A stretch of 64,000 nt of DNA from Diprion similis (GCF_021155765.1 NC_060115.1:6180493-6244492), one strand, 5' to 3'. Counted from the stretch's first letter, positions 43,001 to 55,958 are shown. Made by a program: numbers and translations. Notes: a model not told the origin generated them from the letters alone.

Positions 43001-43120
43001 ATGACCCCTTCCCCCCCCTCCCCCCAACGATTATAGAAAAAGAAAATAGTGGTATTCAAAAAAATAACAATTTCGAGTTTCCTTCTCTGTAACAGACCGG
43101 CTTATCTAAAGAGACATAAA
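37051..43120. other. Gene-free region, 3' end of HPF1 onward
   Basis: About 6 kb without a supported coding frame. It opens with the HPF1 3' UTR (AATAAA 37188-37193). Many frames of 60-115 codons occur, but none shows family motifs or coherent exon joins. A degenerate foldback at 42791-42965 and a small CGAGGTTTC hairpin near 38339-38370 are the only structures noted. Confidence 0.6.
42791..42965. repeat. Degenerate foldback element
   Basis: GGAAGGATCAATATTT at the left is repeated exactly in inverted orientation at the right end, followed on both arms by a match to TGGCCGATA. The centre is a 14-bp palindrome GAAATCAAGATTTC at 42871-42884, placed at the symmetry axis. This looks like an aged MITE or hairpin element. 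Confidence 0.6.
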
Positions 43121-43141
43121 GAGAGAGAGAGAGAAAGAGAG
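43121..43141. repeat. GA-rich microsatellite
   Basis: Short GAGA tract next to the GC-rich patch; GAGA-factor sites have this form. Confidence 0.7.
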
Positions 43142-43189
43142 CAAAAACGTTAGAGTAATTATCGTTCAAGCTTGCAAGTGCGGCACACG

Positions 43190-43450
43190 TGTGCAGCGTG
43201 CAGGACCAGGTACAACACCGGTGTCGAAGATGGTTATACCGCTGAAAGGGTTGGTTTGGGGCGGTTGTGCGACGGTTGTAACGGTGCCGCGATATTCGCG
43301 AGGGCGGCGGGAGGCGGCGGCGAGGGCAACGGGGGCCGGGGGCGGCGGTGAGGGGGAGGGGGTGAGGGGGAGGGAGGGGGGCTACCCGCGTAGGATACGC
43401 ATGCCCGTGCCTCAGTGGAGCGCGCGACTTCGTACCGAGAGCAACGGCGA
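43190..43450. promoter_or_regulatory. CpG-rich, G-run-rich island
   Basis: Strikingly GC-rich compared with the surrounding AT-rich DNA. 43331-43382 consists almost entirely of G-runs (several runs of 4-6 G separated by 1-7 bases), so it can form stacked G-quadruplexes. Long open frames here on both strands are a by-product of low stop-codon density. It could be the promoter or first exon of the large downstream transcription unit; direction is unknown. Confidence 0.45.
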
Positions 43451-45056
43451 ACTTTTCTGGCCGTATATCAATTACATTATATACCAACGTATTGTACTGC
43501 TGCATATATAATATATAGCTAATACGTTATACACATTACACGTCGTACCTATAAACTTTTGTTAGTCCCCGTATAATCGCTGCAGTACGTTAATATTGAA
43601 AATAATAATAATAATAATAATAATATTAATAATAAATTGAGAAAAGGAAGGGTTAATTTTCTGTACAGACACACGCACACATATACAAACCTCCCCCTCC
43701 CCTTCAGCCTATGAAAATTGTATCAACGATAAATTATATAATTATCATGTTTGCGGTATAAGACGAGTTAGTTTTTCCAACGAATATGTAACGATAAAAA
43801 ATTCGAACACCATGAGCTGCGCATGTTGTATACAATATGGCTGTTAATATTGTTTAAAATAAGAACGAGATTTTTATTGTTATACGTATGCCGATGCTGA
43901 TAATTACGAGGCGGATGGTCGGGGGCTCGCGACCTGAGGGTTGACCCGAGCCGTTTTTACACCGCGCTAAACTCGTTACGTTCACTTTATTTTTGACCCT
44001 TTGTTTTGTTGCTTCTGCCGCTTCATATTTGCATAATACGGAGGATACGACATGATGTTTTATTTTTGACATTTGAGATAAAAGTAAATGATTAAATAAA
44101 TAAGGAAATTCTGTCCTTTATTTTCGTTTTTTGTTTTTTTTTTTTCTTTGGGGGGGATCTGCTTTCTCGGTGCGTATATGCAAGTATAATTAGTCGACGA
44201 AGAGCGCACGCACAGTGTGTCATGTTTTAATCAATTATATGATAACGGTGTTTAAACAAATCGGTGCGCGGACATATTGAATATGTATGAGTGCACAAGG
44301 GTTTCTAAACGTGGATAATAAATGCAAGCTTCTAAATGAAACATGTGTTGAATTTCGCCCCGTTACTTGCACGGTCTAATTCGATATTGTTCAACGTTCA
44401 TTAGCGTATATCAATGTCCGTTACAAATGCATCATGTATCTACATGCTGTGAAAAAACTCTTACGATCGACTTCAAGATTTTCGAAACCGTTTGTAGATA
44501 CGACACGCAGTGATCAACCGAATCGGTTAGCGAGAAGGGTGTAATAATAGTAGTAATAATAACAACAATGATAATGATAATAAAAAAAAATACAGACGAG
44601 AAAAGTATAAGATAAAAATTAAAAATTATACAAAAATACAAAGAGAAAAATTTTATTATATAATTCGGATGATAATTGAAGTACTGTGAGGAAGAAACAA
44701 AAAAAAAAAATAAAAATTTAATCTCTCAACGATTAATGATTTTATCTATCGAATTTTACAAGTGCGGACAAAGTATACGTATGAAACGAATTTAAATTAC
44801 TTAATCCAGTGTTAATAATATGTGAAAAGTAAATCGCAAGTTTTTAATAGATTCCAATTCCAGCCTCTTTCTTTCGCCATCTCAGTTCTTCTTCCTCTTC
44901 TTTTATCCATCGTTTTTCCCTTCTCTCTTTATTTCTCTCTTTCTCTCTCTCTCCGCGGAGATTCTTAATTTCTGTTAATAACAGGCGAATATGATCGCGG
45001 TAGAAACTGAAGAAAATTCTCACTTTTCATACCGCCTATAATTTTTCTCTTTCCAG
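43451..45056. other. Gene-free AT-rich stretch
   Basis: No coding frame is supported. It contains the AAT trinucleotide repeat at 43600-43634 and a pyrimidine-rich tract just before the exon-like block at 45057. Confidence 0.55.
43600..43634. repeat. (AAT)n microsatellite
   Basis: About ten AAT/ATA units with one interruption. Confidence 0.9.
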
Positions 45057-45435
45057 TCATCATCCATGTAAGGATCAGACTTCCACGCGTTTCGTACCTA
45101 TACGTGCAGTGAAATTGGAATTAAGTGATTATATTAGCGAACCGAGCAACAAGTATACAAGGCTCGGCCTGCCGCCTCAGCGGGGCATCTGCTCTATCTC
45201 CACTTCGTGTTGTTACCCGCGAGAGGGGAGAAAGTCGGCGAAGGGTTGCAGACGGCTGCGGCTGCCGATCGATCTGCGGATTTTGTTCTCTCGATTTCGT
45301 GGATTCGTTAATTCGTCGGGAAAAAACGTGCGCGTCGTCAAGAAAGAGTCGGAAAATTTCGGAAAATGCAACCTTGCTACAACCCTCGAAAAAGGACCTG
45401 AGGACGACCACGCTGCCCAGTCTGACGAATTTAAG
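45057..45435 (+). other. Candidate exon (possibly 5' UTR) flanked by splice sites
   Basis: The block follows a strong acceptor (pyrimidine-rich tract ending TTTCTCTTTCCAG) and ends at AAG followed by GTAACA. It is GC-richer than its flanks. Two plus-strand frames stay open across most of it, but neither resembles a known protein. It may be an untranslated exon of a large gene continuing rightward. No transcript evidence is available. Confidence 0.3.
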
Positions 45436-45739
45436 GTAACACTTTGAATGTTTTCAATTTATTTCTATGCCCTGTTATAATTTATTTCACGCTTATTTCA
45501 AGCTCGGATAGCTCGATAGTTAGTATATAAAAATGGTTTACTGCTGCTTGTTGGGTAAAATTTACTGGTGTTCGAGGAAACGGTGCGTTGTAGTACGTTT
45601 TGTAGGTCTTGCTTACATATACACAGTGTGTGCAGTCGTTACTAGATACAGCTCAATAAACCCCGAGATCTATATTGCGTCGAGATCGGTAAATTCTTAT
45701 TATTCCTAGGGTAAACGAAACAAACATTTTCGCTGATAA

Positions 45740-45900
45740 ATTGTTGCATAATTAAAATTTATTCTCATTGTTAATATTCTCTTAAAATGTATACTCTTAA
45801 ATTTATTTTTTCATTGTTAATATTAACTTGTAATCTTCTCTTTAATTTATTTACATTGTTAATATTAACTTAAAATCTTATTTATTCCTATTGTTATAAT
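45740..45900. repeat. Degenerate minisatellite, unit about 35-46 bp
   Basis: CATTGTTAATATT recurs at 45766, 45812 and 45854, with a related CTATTGTTAT at 45888. Similar AT-rich spacers lie between the copies. Confidence 0.7.
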
Positions 45901-46684
45901 AGAGTGCAAGAGCTGAAACAATTCTTGCAACTGTTTATTCCACGTTTCTGTGATTCAGAATGTGACGAAAGGAGAAAAAAATATCTGAAACTATATTAAT
46001 CGTAGAAAATTGGGTAATGTGGTTTGAATTGAGTTTCGAACGCGCTTTTTAAAGGCCGAACGCGCCGAAAGGCTTCATTTATATGAGGTTGAAATTCATA
46101 TAATGTAACAATTCATTTTTAGGAAAACTCGCTATTTCCTAACTTTGGGACTGCATTTACCGACGGAATTCAGTACACCATTCAAAAAACTCATATTTTT
46201 TTCACATTGAACCTCTTCCAAGTGACTCTCTAGCAGCGAAATAGTGATTTTCGTTCTTGTAAGTTTATCTCTAGATTTTCCATTCGACAATTATACATAT
46301 TACAATAATACACCACCTCTCTAATTTGCACCTGCCTTTGTTAGGCCTAATTGAATATTCCCTATCGCTCCGCGACCGCATTACCGGAATCAATATATCC
46401 CTTTTGGGATTAACGAAGGAAGAAGATAACAGTCCACCGCTCGATCTCCAAGGCGAGCAGAGTCTCGAATTACACCTTGCAACTGTATCATTGAATTCCC
46501 AAGTTAGGTAGGAGGTGGCGCCTTTTAAAATTCGATTATCATCGGAGCCCCGAAGCCGGTGCTCCACACGACGCCCAAGGGAAAAGACTGATATGGGAAT
46601 CGAAAGCCCCGTGAATCATTAAATTGTCACGTATCGTCACGGTGTTTATCACGTATCTAGAATTAATATAACAGAGAGGCCTGC

Positions 46685-46690
46685 CATCGT

Positions 46691-46723
<33 letters not shown>

Positions 46724-46724
46724 T
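46685..46724. repeat. (GTC/ATC)n trinucleotide repeat
   Basis: Thirteen-odd CATCGT/CGTCGT units in a mixed trinucleotide tract. Confidence 0.9.
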
Positions 46725-48915
46725 TTCGAGCGCAGCGCTCGTTGCAGCGGTTGCAGGAAGACGGCGAGTCGAGAGTGTGCTTTGCCATCACCTTGGGCGA
46801 GGAATTTTTCCGAGTTATATAGGCTATAACGGGCCGCCTAGACCTCCCTACCTATACCCACTTACACAGAGGGTCGAAAATACCCGGGTGACTCACGGCG
46901 CACATCCGAATTCCTCGTTTCCGCTACACGTTTCGTTGAACGCATACGCGGGAATGAATGTTGAATGTTGCACCGCGCGGCTTTACGCCAGCGGCCGGGG
47001 CCGCCGGAATCACGGAATGCCAAAGAAACGCGGTGGATAAGGAACGGATTACCGAAACCACAGAGGCGTAATCGAGCCGCACGCAGGTGGTCGGCCTCCC
47101 TCCGAATCGTCAATTCGGTGCCAAGAATTCACTGTGTGTGGATGCGATCTTTCCTTCTTCTTCTTCTTTTTTTTGTGTTTTTTTTTCGGATTTCTTTAAT
47201 TGTTTTTCTATTTATTTATTTATTTTTTTTTGTTACACACCGCGTGTTATGTCTATAATATATTTGATCGTCAAGCTTTCAAGATTCTTCATCATTATTC
47301 TTAGGAGACTTTGAATTTTGAGTGTTTATGCGTTGATTGGAAACAGACGCGACATAGAGCTTCGGGTTCTATTGTTTTCATTTGATTATTCGGGTTGAAC
47401 AAATTTTGAATTGTCTGTATACACATGATATATCTCGAAGTGTGAAATGAAATTATTTTTTTCATTCTTGTATATATAATATCTAATATGATACGATATC
47501 TAATTCGATACAATTGTCGAGTCGTTCATTTCTACTCTGAAACGATACTGTCATTTTTGTCTCGAAGTTTCGATCTCGCACTTTCAAACACTCGATTTTG
47601 TCGCTATTTGAATATCCATCTACTAGATGAAATTTGAATTGAGAAAGAAATTCATTTTCTCATCTCACTCTTGAATTTCAAGCTACCAAAATCGACGGAC
47701 AAAATTGAGATTGTGGGAAATTTTCCTTTTTATTTTTCTTTTCTTCTTTTCTGCACAATCAAAAGTACAACAAAAGTTGAGAAAATGATGTACATAAGGA
47801 GGAAACGGTGTTGAATATATAATTTTGAAAAACGCTAATTAACCTACCGCATCGAACGATTCTCTCTCGATTCTCGTCTCTCCTATTTTGAAAAACCTTT
47901 TTTCCAGTTGCTGCAGAAATTTTACGCGTAAAATTTCGCATCTTTCCAAAATTCTCCCGTACCTACGTGAGCAGGATCTGCGACGTAGGTTTGCAAATGT
48001 AGGCGTAACAACGCGCTTTGCCGAGTCGCTCGGGCGACGATGAAATATGCAGGACATAACCGGCGCACCTGCAGTCCTTACATCTACACAACGTATGTAC
48101 GTAACTACATACACACGCAACCACCTTCGTACAACCGTCCGCATTCGCCGAGCCACTCACGTCCGTTGACCGAAATGTGAAAGAATTTTCTTTTCCCTCA
48201 ATTTTTTCTCCCCCTGGGGGAGGGGGACTTCCTCCTCTTCCTTCCCCTTCTTCTTTCCCGTCTTATTTACCGCAGGGCTCCGAATATGCTCCAATTACAA
48301 TTTTCCCCGCAGCTGCATGGCATTTATATTATAACCGTGGTCCTCTCACACCCGCGAAACACCCTCGCTGTAAAGACATAGAGAAATCAACGATTATATA
48401 TGTTTGTTATTACAATAGATAAGTAGGCGTGTACCTAACTGCTTGCGCCAAAGGCTGCGAAAATTATTGCAGAGAAAAGTTGGAGGGAAATCGTTAATAA
48501 CGTGATTAAAATTTCGAAAAACTTATCGGATAAATCATATTTTTTGCGTTATTTTTTTTTATTAAAATGCGTTAATCTTGAATTTGAATTCATTTATTTT
48601 TACCACGTAAACGTAGGTGATACTGATATTTGATATAGAATTAAAGGATAATCCGTTAAAAAATTTAGTCAATGTACAGTGTTTGTTTTTTCCGCAGACG
48701 GGTGTTACGATTTCTTTTTCTTTTTTTTTTTTTTTGTATACGAGAAGAAATTAAAGTATTTTTTAAATTTAGAGTCCCGGGAGATTCGGCCAAATTCATC
48801 ATACCCTTTGGTATTGAGTTTCAATTTAACTCCATCGTGTGTATTATACACGAAACACGATTAATTTCAAACTCTATACTCGGAGATGGTTTACCACGCG
48901 TGTATGCATGATAAC

Positions 48916-48937
48916 AGTAATAATAATAATAATAATG
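48916..48937. repeat. (TAA)n microsatellite
   Basis: About seven TAA units. Confidence 0.85.
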
Positions 48938-49013
48938 ATTTTCGAAAACAGGTTTAGCGGTGAAACGTTAGAGGTATAATTTGTCTCGGGGTTTGAGCTG
49001 TTTAGCAGTAGAA

Positions 49014-49038
49014 GCAGCAGCAGCAGCAGCAGCAGTAG
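49014..49038. repeat. (AGC)n trinucleotide repeat
   Basis: Eight AGC/GCA units with a terminal AGT; not in a supported coding frame. Confidence 0.85.
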
Positions 49039-49320
49039 CGATTCCATTAACGTGAGGAGAACTATAGACCAGATGCTTGGTCCCCTATAAATAGACCGTG
49101 GATGTATATGCCTAAGCATTTTGTCATTCGTCGAAGCTTCGCTGCTTCCGCAAAACAATTTCTGAAATCGTGAAGCTCGGTCGCCTTATCGAATCATTAT
49201 CATTGTCATTATTATTATCGTTGTTAGCGTCGATGAAGTTTTCGTTTCAAGCGAAAAGGTGGAGGAATGTCGAGAATATCACTTTAAAGCTACCCATGCG
49301 ATAAAGTTTGATAGCGATGC

Positions 49321-49920
49321 ACCGATTAATCGGTTCCAAAATTGAATCGGTATAAATTAATCGATTATTTCGTTTTGATTTTTTTTTTTTTTAAGCCGGA
49401 CATTCGAAACCAAAATTTTGTAAATTCCAGTACGCAGTCTTAATAGAGGAAAAGTTTTTTGGTAATTTATGGTTTCGTTGAAAACATTTTTTTAATATCA
49501 GGTGAAAATATTTATTTTAATTTCACTTGTTATATCAAATAGGTATATTTAGTTAGTTAGACAATGGTAATAAATTGATACTATATATGAATGTATTGTG
49601 TCGTTCATTACATGGGAGTATGAACCAAAAACCGATTATGAGGAAGAATAATCAATTGTATTCGATCAATCGGCAGAAAGCAATCGATTTAATCGAAAAT
49701 CGGCTATTTTTTATTATTCCTACAAAGTCACGGTACGTGGCACGTTTTCGACAACTAAAATTCGACCCTCGTTAGGTCCGTTAGGAGCCACTCTATTATG
49801 CACATTGTGCGAATTTCTATTCTCGGGTTCGCCGAATGTTCGTGTATTAAACTATATTGTATACGGATCGGTATCTCGCTGCGAGCCCGTGATTGATCAC
49901 GGTGATCGAATAATCGATTA
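49321..49920. promoter_or_regulatory. Cluster of ATCGATT / CGATTAATCG motifs
   Basis: ACCGATTAATCGGT (49321-49334, perfect palindrome), TTAATCGATTA (49357-49367), CAATCGATTT (49681-49690) and TAATCGATTA (49911-49920, perfect palindrome) fall within 600 bp, with further ATCGG/CGATT half-sites. ATCGAT cores are bound by Cut/Onecut-type homeodomain factors. Function is inferred. Confidence 0.3.
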
Positions 49921-51488
49921 CTGCGTTATTAATAGCAATGACGATCATGACGACGACGATGATGATGGTGGTAATGGAGAAGCAGACGAGAAAGGGGTAA
50001 ACACGTGTGTACACGCCATCGGCCGTATCGCAATTCTATATCGACTTCTGTGTGCCAGGGTTTATTACAAGGTATAGCTACCTTTGAAACGCAAATAAAC
50101 TCCTGGATGCCATAAATACGCGACCTAGCGTAAGATTCGCTTGAATATCGATCCGGAGCTTTTTATAGCATTGAAATGCAAGAGCGTTGAAGGTGTGTAA
50201 GGCGGAACTTACGGTCTGCTCTTATTCAGTCAAACCCTTATCTAGGTACGTACTTGTGTTTCCTGTTGGTATTATTCGACACTCGATGTACTCAAGATGA
50301 TCGCTTCAGGCGGCCTGATGAGTCTTTTTCGATGTTAACTATATCGTCAAATTCTTGAAAAGTTAAAAAGTTTAAAAAGTTATCGCGATTATACACTTGT
50401 GGAATAATTTGCGCAACGCGAATAATCGTCATAGTTTAATTTTTGCTCAGCATGGAGCGCTGCGAAAAGCTTTTATAGTTCTTTGTTTTTGACCCCAAAA
50501 ACCATGTAGTTCTTATGGGACGATAAATAAGTGCGACGACGAAGGGTTAAATAAATCAATTTTTCACCATATTTGAAAAATATTGTAGTTTTAAGTAAAA
50601 AATTAAAACCAATTTTTCTACCAGTAGCCTTTAAACAGAAAATTTATAGATTCGTTATTGTCTTTTTTTGTAATTATGCTTACTCGTGATATATTTTTTT
50701 TTCACTATTCCGATAACTTGATGTTGGTAAAACACTAAATTCATGTCAAACCGTCGTTTAGCTGAAAAACTGCATTAAACTAAACAAACGGACTGATCGA
50801 CGTTCCTAAATACCAGAAAATGTACGCTATTGGCAGCCGTAATCGCACTGTAAATAGCTCTGATACTATTTGTACCACATTTGTTTGTACAAGTTAGAAA
50901 ACTATTCTAACCGTCACAGCAACGATACCCATTTTACTATCATAGAACTTTTTACACTAACCAAAGAAAATTGAATTAAAAAAATGTCAGGTATTCATCT
51001 CTCGAAAATAAAGAGAGTATAACTTGTTTCAATTTGAAAATCAGGACCAAGGAAGAAAATTAATTCTCCCGATATCAATAGAATGCGGCTAATAATACAC
51101 ACGCAATACATGTATATACCTACACAATATTCTACCTATAGTACCCATAGAACCAGAGCGAAAACTCGAGAGCAGTGTACAGCCCTTTTCTTCTTGCGAT
51201 GCCCTCAGTTCCGACATCAATATGACGGTTCGCTTTTATCTTGACCTCAGTCATCCATTGTGCCTTATTTAATCATGTATAGGAGCTGGTACCCGGGTCA
51301 GGACGATACGGAGAGATGGTCCATTGTTAATTATCTGAAAAAGTAATACCGTGTCTCGTATGTGACGTACCTACAACCTACATGGAAGAATGGTGTGACT
51401 CATGTAACACACGAGAACACACATGTCAATGTCCGTACACCGAGTGTATAGATCCGATGTAACGTGTCTCGTTCGATTTTGTTCGCAG

Positions 51489-51709
51489 GGGCGATGGCGT
51501 GATCGGCCGCGTTCATCGCGAATTGGAGTGTTTGTTCAGACGATGATCATCAGCGTGGCGGTGCTGAGATGACCGCGGGGCGACCGGTTCGGCTGCTGCT
51601 GCTCGACGCAATCTCAACGATTCTAACAGTGATCGAAAACTCCACTGCCAACTCCATCCCGCTAAGATTACGACAATGCCGAGCGCCACACACACGCCCT
51701 TTCCACAAG
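51489..51709 (+). other. Candidate exon, possibly first coding exon
   Basis: The block is bounded by a TTGTTCGCAG acceptor and CAAG followed by GTAGGC. An ATG at 51569 opens 47 codons that run in phase 0 into the donor (starting MTAGRPVRLLLLD). A second ATG in another frame (51677) also stays open to the donor. The block is GC-richer than its flanks. There is no recognisable domain, and it may equally be untranslated. Confidence 0.3.
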
Positions 51710-52971
51710 GTAGGCTTTGCATCCTCATTTACGACTCCGTCCACCTTCCAGACGTCCCTTTTATAGGGACCCTTAAATTCGATTTTTCGGAATGTCGTCG
51801 CCACGTGGCTAAATGCTCAGAAAAATTTAATTTTGCGTTGGTCGTATGTGCGGTAACATCGTGTAATGTGGAAATGAAATTTACCGATGTTAGTAACGTT
51901 GTTAGTGTTTGACGACTTTGGAATCGTCGGAAATTAAAGAAAACAGTAATGAAATAAGACATCCAAGCTTCTGAAAAGGCATTGGAAAGTTGAAATTAGT
52001 GAGTTTATTCCCAATATTTTCTCACGATAACGTTAGCAACTTCAACCTCTGTCAAATGATTGATTCGAGTCTCTTCTTCGGGGCTTGCAAATCACAGAGT
52101 TCATAGTCAGCGTGATCTCAATATGAAGTTCATCGTAAGTAAAAAGTTACACCGCAATTTGAATGCCGAGGATAATGGTAATAATAGGCGTTAAATTAAC
52201 GTCGATTTCGAGGCTTTTCACTCGGAGAAATTCCGTACGGTATTAAGACCCAGTGAAAAGCGACCCTCAGCCTCGTTACACCGCACTCAAATCAACCCTC
52301 GATTGTAGTTTCAAAGTCGAGTTACCGTTTTGAAATATCCCAAAGTCGAGAAGTGTTCGATAATTGAATTCCGAGTGTTTCTGCCACTTTTTAACTGAGA
52401 ACCAAAAATTGTTCGAAATCTTCCGCTAAAACTTAGAATATTTTACTTTATTTTTAGACCCGAATGGGTCTATATGAAGAACCGCATCGTCTATATCATG
52501 CGGTGCAAAACGTGAATGACATCGGGTAGATAATTAAGTGCTGGTGTTTGCCCATCAACGTCACCCTCCCCCGACGGCGTTCCTCCTCGTTTCTCATTAG
52601 CGACTGGCAATGCAGGGGTTGAATGGTACTGAAAGATCGTCGATATCATAGAAAAGACCCGGTCGTCTGTACTCGGCTTCGCACAATTCCGAGCCCGTTT
52701 CTGTCTCATCCTCCACAGCCACGAGGATCCATAGTCAGGATCCAGATGATACGCGAGCAGCCACCGCACTCGCTCGTTCCTCGGGTTAATCGGGATTATT
52801 TCCCGCCCTGGTCCAGGACCTTTATTTAGTTTCTAGCAGAAAGCAGACCCCGTGCTTGTCGTTCCCCTGCAAACAAGCTCGGTGGATACCAACTCTAGTG
52901 GCCCTGCAGTTGCTCGGTTAAGATGATCGGCCGCCCCGTTACCAACCTCGTAAAGTTTATCCAACTCGATT

Positions 52972-52973
<2 letters not shown>

Positions 52974-53003
<30 letters not shown>
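52974..53003. repeat. (CT)n microsatellite
   Basis: About fifteen CT units. Confidence 0.95.
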
Positions 53004-53008
<5 letters not shown>

Positions 53009-53301
53009 CCCCTCACAACTCACTGCCGTTACCCTGATCGTTCGACTCCCTCCCAACGATCCACCCCACTTGGCGAATACCGCCCCGGGGATAGCCGGGT
53101 AACACTTGGTCGCACCGTTAAATGATTCTGCAGACGTAGTAAAAACGTTACCTCGGTGACGGTGAACACGGAAGACGATCCAAAGGTCGTCGACGTAATA
53201 ATGCTCTGATCTTGAAATTAGTGAAATCACTTTGAGTCCATGTAATCGTCTAATGAATTTGAGAGGGTCGAATGTCTCCAAGTTCACCACGATGGTTACC
53301 A

Positions 53302-53304
<3 letters not shown>

Positions 53305-53332
<28 letters not shown>
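53305..53332. repeat. (TA)n microsatellite
   Basis: Fourteen TA units. Confidence 0.95.
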
Positions 53333-53335
<3 letters not shown>

Positions 53336-54143
53336 AGCACATTTTACTGCACACCTCGCCCAGCTGAAAAGTGAACAGAATCGAAGTGGAAGCGAAGGAA
53401 GGGGGGAGGCAGCCGTTCGGAAGGTGTAACAACTATTTTTAATCCGCGATAGTTTACACAGGTTTACCCCGAGCCATACGTTTCGTCATGTTTGTTTACG
53501 TTTGAGGGAGGGGGAGAAAAAAAAACTCTTTGGAACATGGCGTAGGTCATCGCGAGGGCGACTCGACACTGGACTGGTACTGTGATGATCACCGCGATCG
53601 GCCTGCTGGCAGAGCCAACATTCTAAATTTATCATAAATACATTCCGTCCACTAGTTGGTGTATTTTTTCTTTTCTTATTCCTTTTTCTTTCTCTCTCTC
53701 TCTCCTCCTCTCCTCTTCTCTCCTCTCTGGGGCTATCTTTTGAAATTTTTCGGCCTTCAAAAGCCGCGATCTTCGCGTCGAATCGAAACGGGTCTCGCTT
53801 TGATGGACGGAAATTCTTCCGTTGCTTCCCTGCGAGACTCACCGCTATCCACGCGATATTCCCTGAGGGTTAAACGCGAATCGCCAACTTACTCGCATCC
53901 GGCTTCAGGCTTCTCAGGCACATAAAAGCTCGGCCTCCATTCAGGCTTTTGAACCTTCTGCGGGACTACGGAAAAGCTGATGGTGGAACCACGTGTCGTA
54001 CCTTTTTGCAGAATGCTGTGGGTCTCTATGATGTGCGCAAAAATTGCGATTTCATGCACGTTTTATACAATATCGTTTCAAGTTTTAGGTACGCATCTTA
54101 TTTTTATATCGATAAGCACAGTGCTCTCTAAAAATACAAAAAC

Positions 54144-54163
54144 AAAAAAAAAAAAAAAAAAAA
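54144..54163. repeat. Poly(A) tract
   Basis: Twenty consecutive A preceded by AAAAATACAAAAAC. It could be the remnant of a retroposed tail, but no body of a SINE is recognisable. Confidence 0.8.
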
Positions 54164-55958
54164 CATCTTTGTCAGGATCATTCATGAATTCATTCATTCG
54201 TTTATTCATTCTGCAAGCTAGTTGGCTGAGTCACGAATGCCGCGACGAGAAAACGTGTGAGTTATTCACGTGTCGTGCGGTATCAACGTGCCGTATTCAT
54301 GGTCTCGATCACTATACGTATATGAATATATACAATTGATCGAAAAAGTATGATGGATTCGGGAAATTTGTCCCAGGCAAACACAGTTGTTCCAACAAAA
54401 TGGTAATTTCCTATAGCACGTTAGTCCTGCAATTTCAGGTGAAACTGAGGAATAATAAAAGAGGATCATTATATCAGCCGAAGCTATTTTAGTCTCTGGC
54501 TAAGCTAATGTCACGAGCCCTTAATAATTTTGTTCGAATCGGAGTTCGGTTATACGTGAATGGCAAACATGTTGCCAGTATTTTTTTCCACTTTTATTCT
54601 CGGAGTGTAAAAGGGCACTCAATTTCACAACTTAATTGTTTCGCATTCGATGTAAAATCGAAGTTTAATGATTTTGTTAGTGTATAGCGTTGAGCATGAA
54701 ATACGTGAATTACGAGGAAATTATCGCGGCACTCGCACGATGTGAAATTCTCATAGTACATTTCGTTTCTCTGTTTTCGTTGTCACGTTCGAGTGTCAGC
54801 ACTGCGTGCCGTTTTGGCACGTACCATTTTCGTTCGTTTTGTAAAAATCGAACGGTACGTACAGTAAATTTGGTCGCTGAAACGTTCGCGTTTTAACCGT
54901 AATAAAAATATCACTGGCGTGATCCTCGGCTCTTTCAGTACCACGCCTACATATAATCCATCCGTACAAATCCCAGCCTCGGTATTCCCATTCTCCAAAT
55001 CGACCGACTCAACTGTTCAGTGACTAATGGAAAAAGCTTCGAATCCCGTAAACAATAATCGTCTTATATTTGCTGTGGAACAGCTGTTCACACCTAAAGT
55101 TATCGATTGTATAACGAATTAACGGAGAATACCAGCTTGTTAAATAGTTGAATGTCTTTTAACTTTGGTATTATATAAACGATGTTTTTATGATGTGGAA
55201 TTTAGAACAGAAACTTGACATACGTCTGTTGCTTACCATTGACGTACGATAGATACTTTGAAGAAAGGGACAAATGATTTCCAAAAATTTTGAAAGTTGG
55301 ACGCGTCGCGTCAGGAAAAAATAAATAATTTAATAATTTTTATTCACCCCGGGCGGCGGGTTCAAAGGTTGCGATTGAACGGGTCGGGTCTTAGGTAATT
55401 AGTTATGCATGTCTCATTGAAAATTGAGACTACAGCGAGTGTCGGATCGAGTAAATCTCAGCGATACGCGGGATGGTATGAGAGAGGGTTTACTAAGGAG
55501 ACAGAAATCCCGAATCTGGGGATCGGGACTACATGCCGCAAGGCACAAACCACTGCAGAGCCGTGAAGAGGGATGAAAAGCAGCCGGCTCTCTTCCTTTG
55601 CCTTGTACGCAAACCGCAAGCCTGTTCCTACAACATTAGCCACCCACCTCCCTTCCTTTTCTGACGTAAAATTTTCCCTTAAATGCGAAACTCACTTCAA
55701 CCCCCCTGGCGCCCCTTTATTCTCCCCCATTTTTCGGGATTATTCCCGAGCGAGCGTTAAAGTTTGGAATGCTTAAAGGAAAGAGAAGAAAAATATTTCG
55801 AATACATCCAGTAATATTATTTGCGGTATAATGATGGTTAACATGAGTGCAACAAGATTCAATACCGTGTGGCAGAAACTAATTTTAGAAGATTAGAACT
55901 CCACAAGGTATAAGGTATCAACAATACGAGGACAGGGTGTCATTATTAAAACTGTCTT

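Larger units (their letters stand above)
45436..51488. other. Gene-free region with repeats and AT/GC patches
   Basis: No supported gene. It holds a degenerate minisatellite (45740-45900), a GTC/ATC repeat (46685-46724), a CpG-rich patch around 46780-47110, TAA and AGC repeats near 48.9-49.0 kb, and a cluster of ATCGATT-like sites at 49.3-49.9 kb. This composition suits long intronic or regulatory DNA. Confidence 0.55.

Noticed and set aside
43056-43511. Long frames on both strands (149 and 106 codons) in the GC-rich patch
   Set aside because: They overlap on opposite strands and arise because GC-rich DNA has few stops; Pro/Arg/Gly low-complexity sequence only.
49805-50077. 90-codon frame with an Asp-rich run
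   Set aside because: The Asp run comes from a GAC/GAT simple repeat; no start context or domain.
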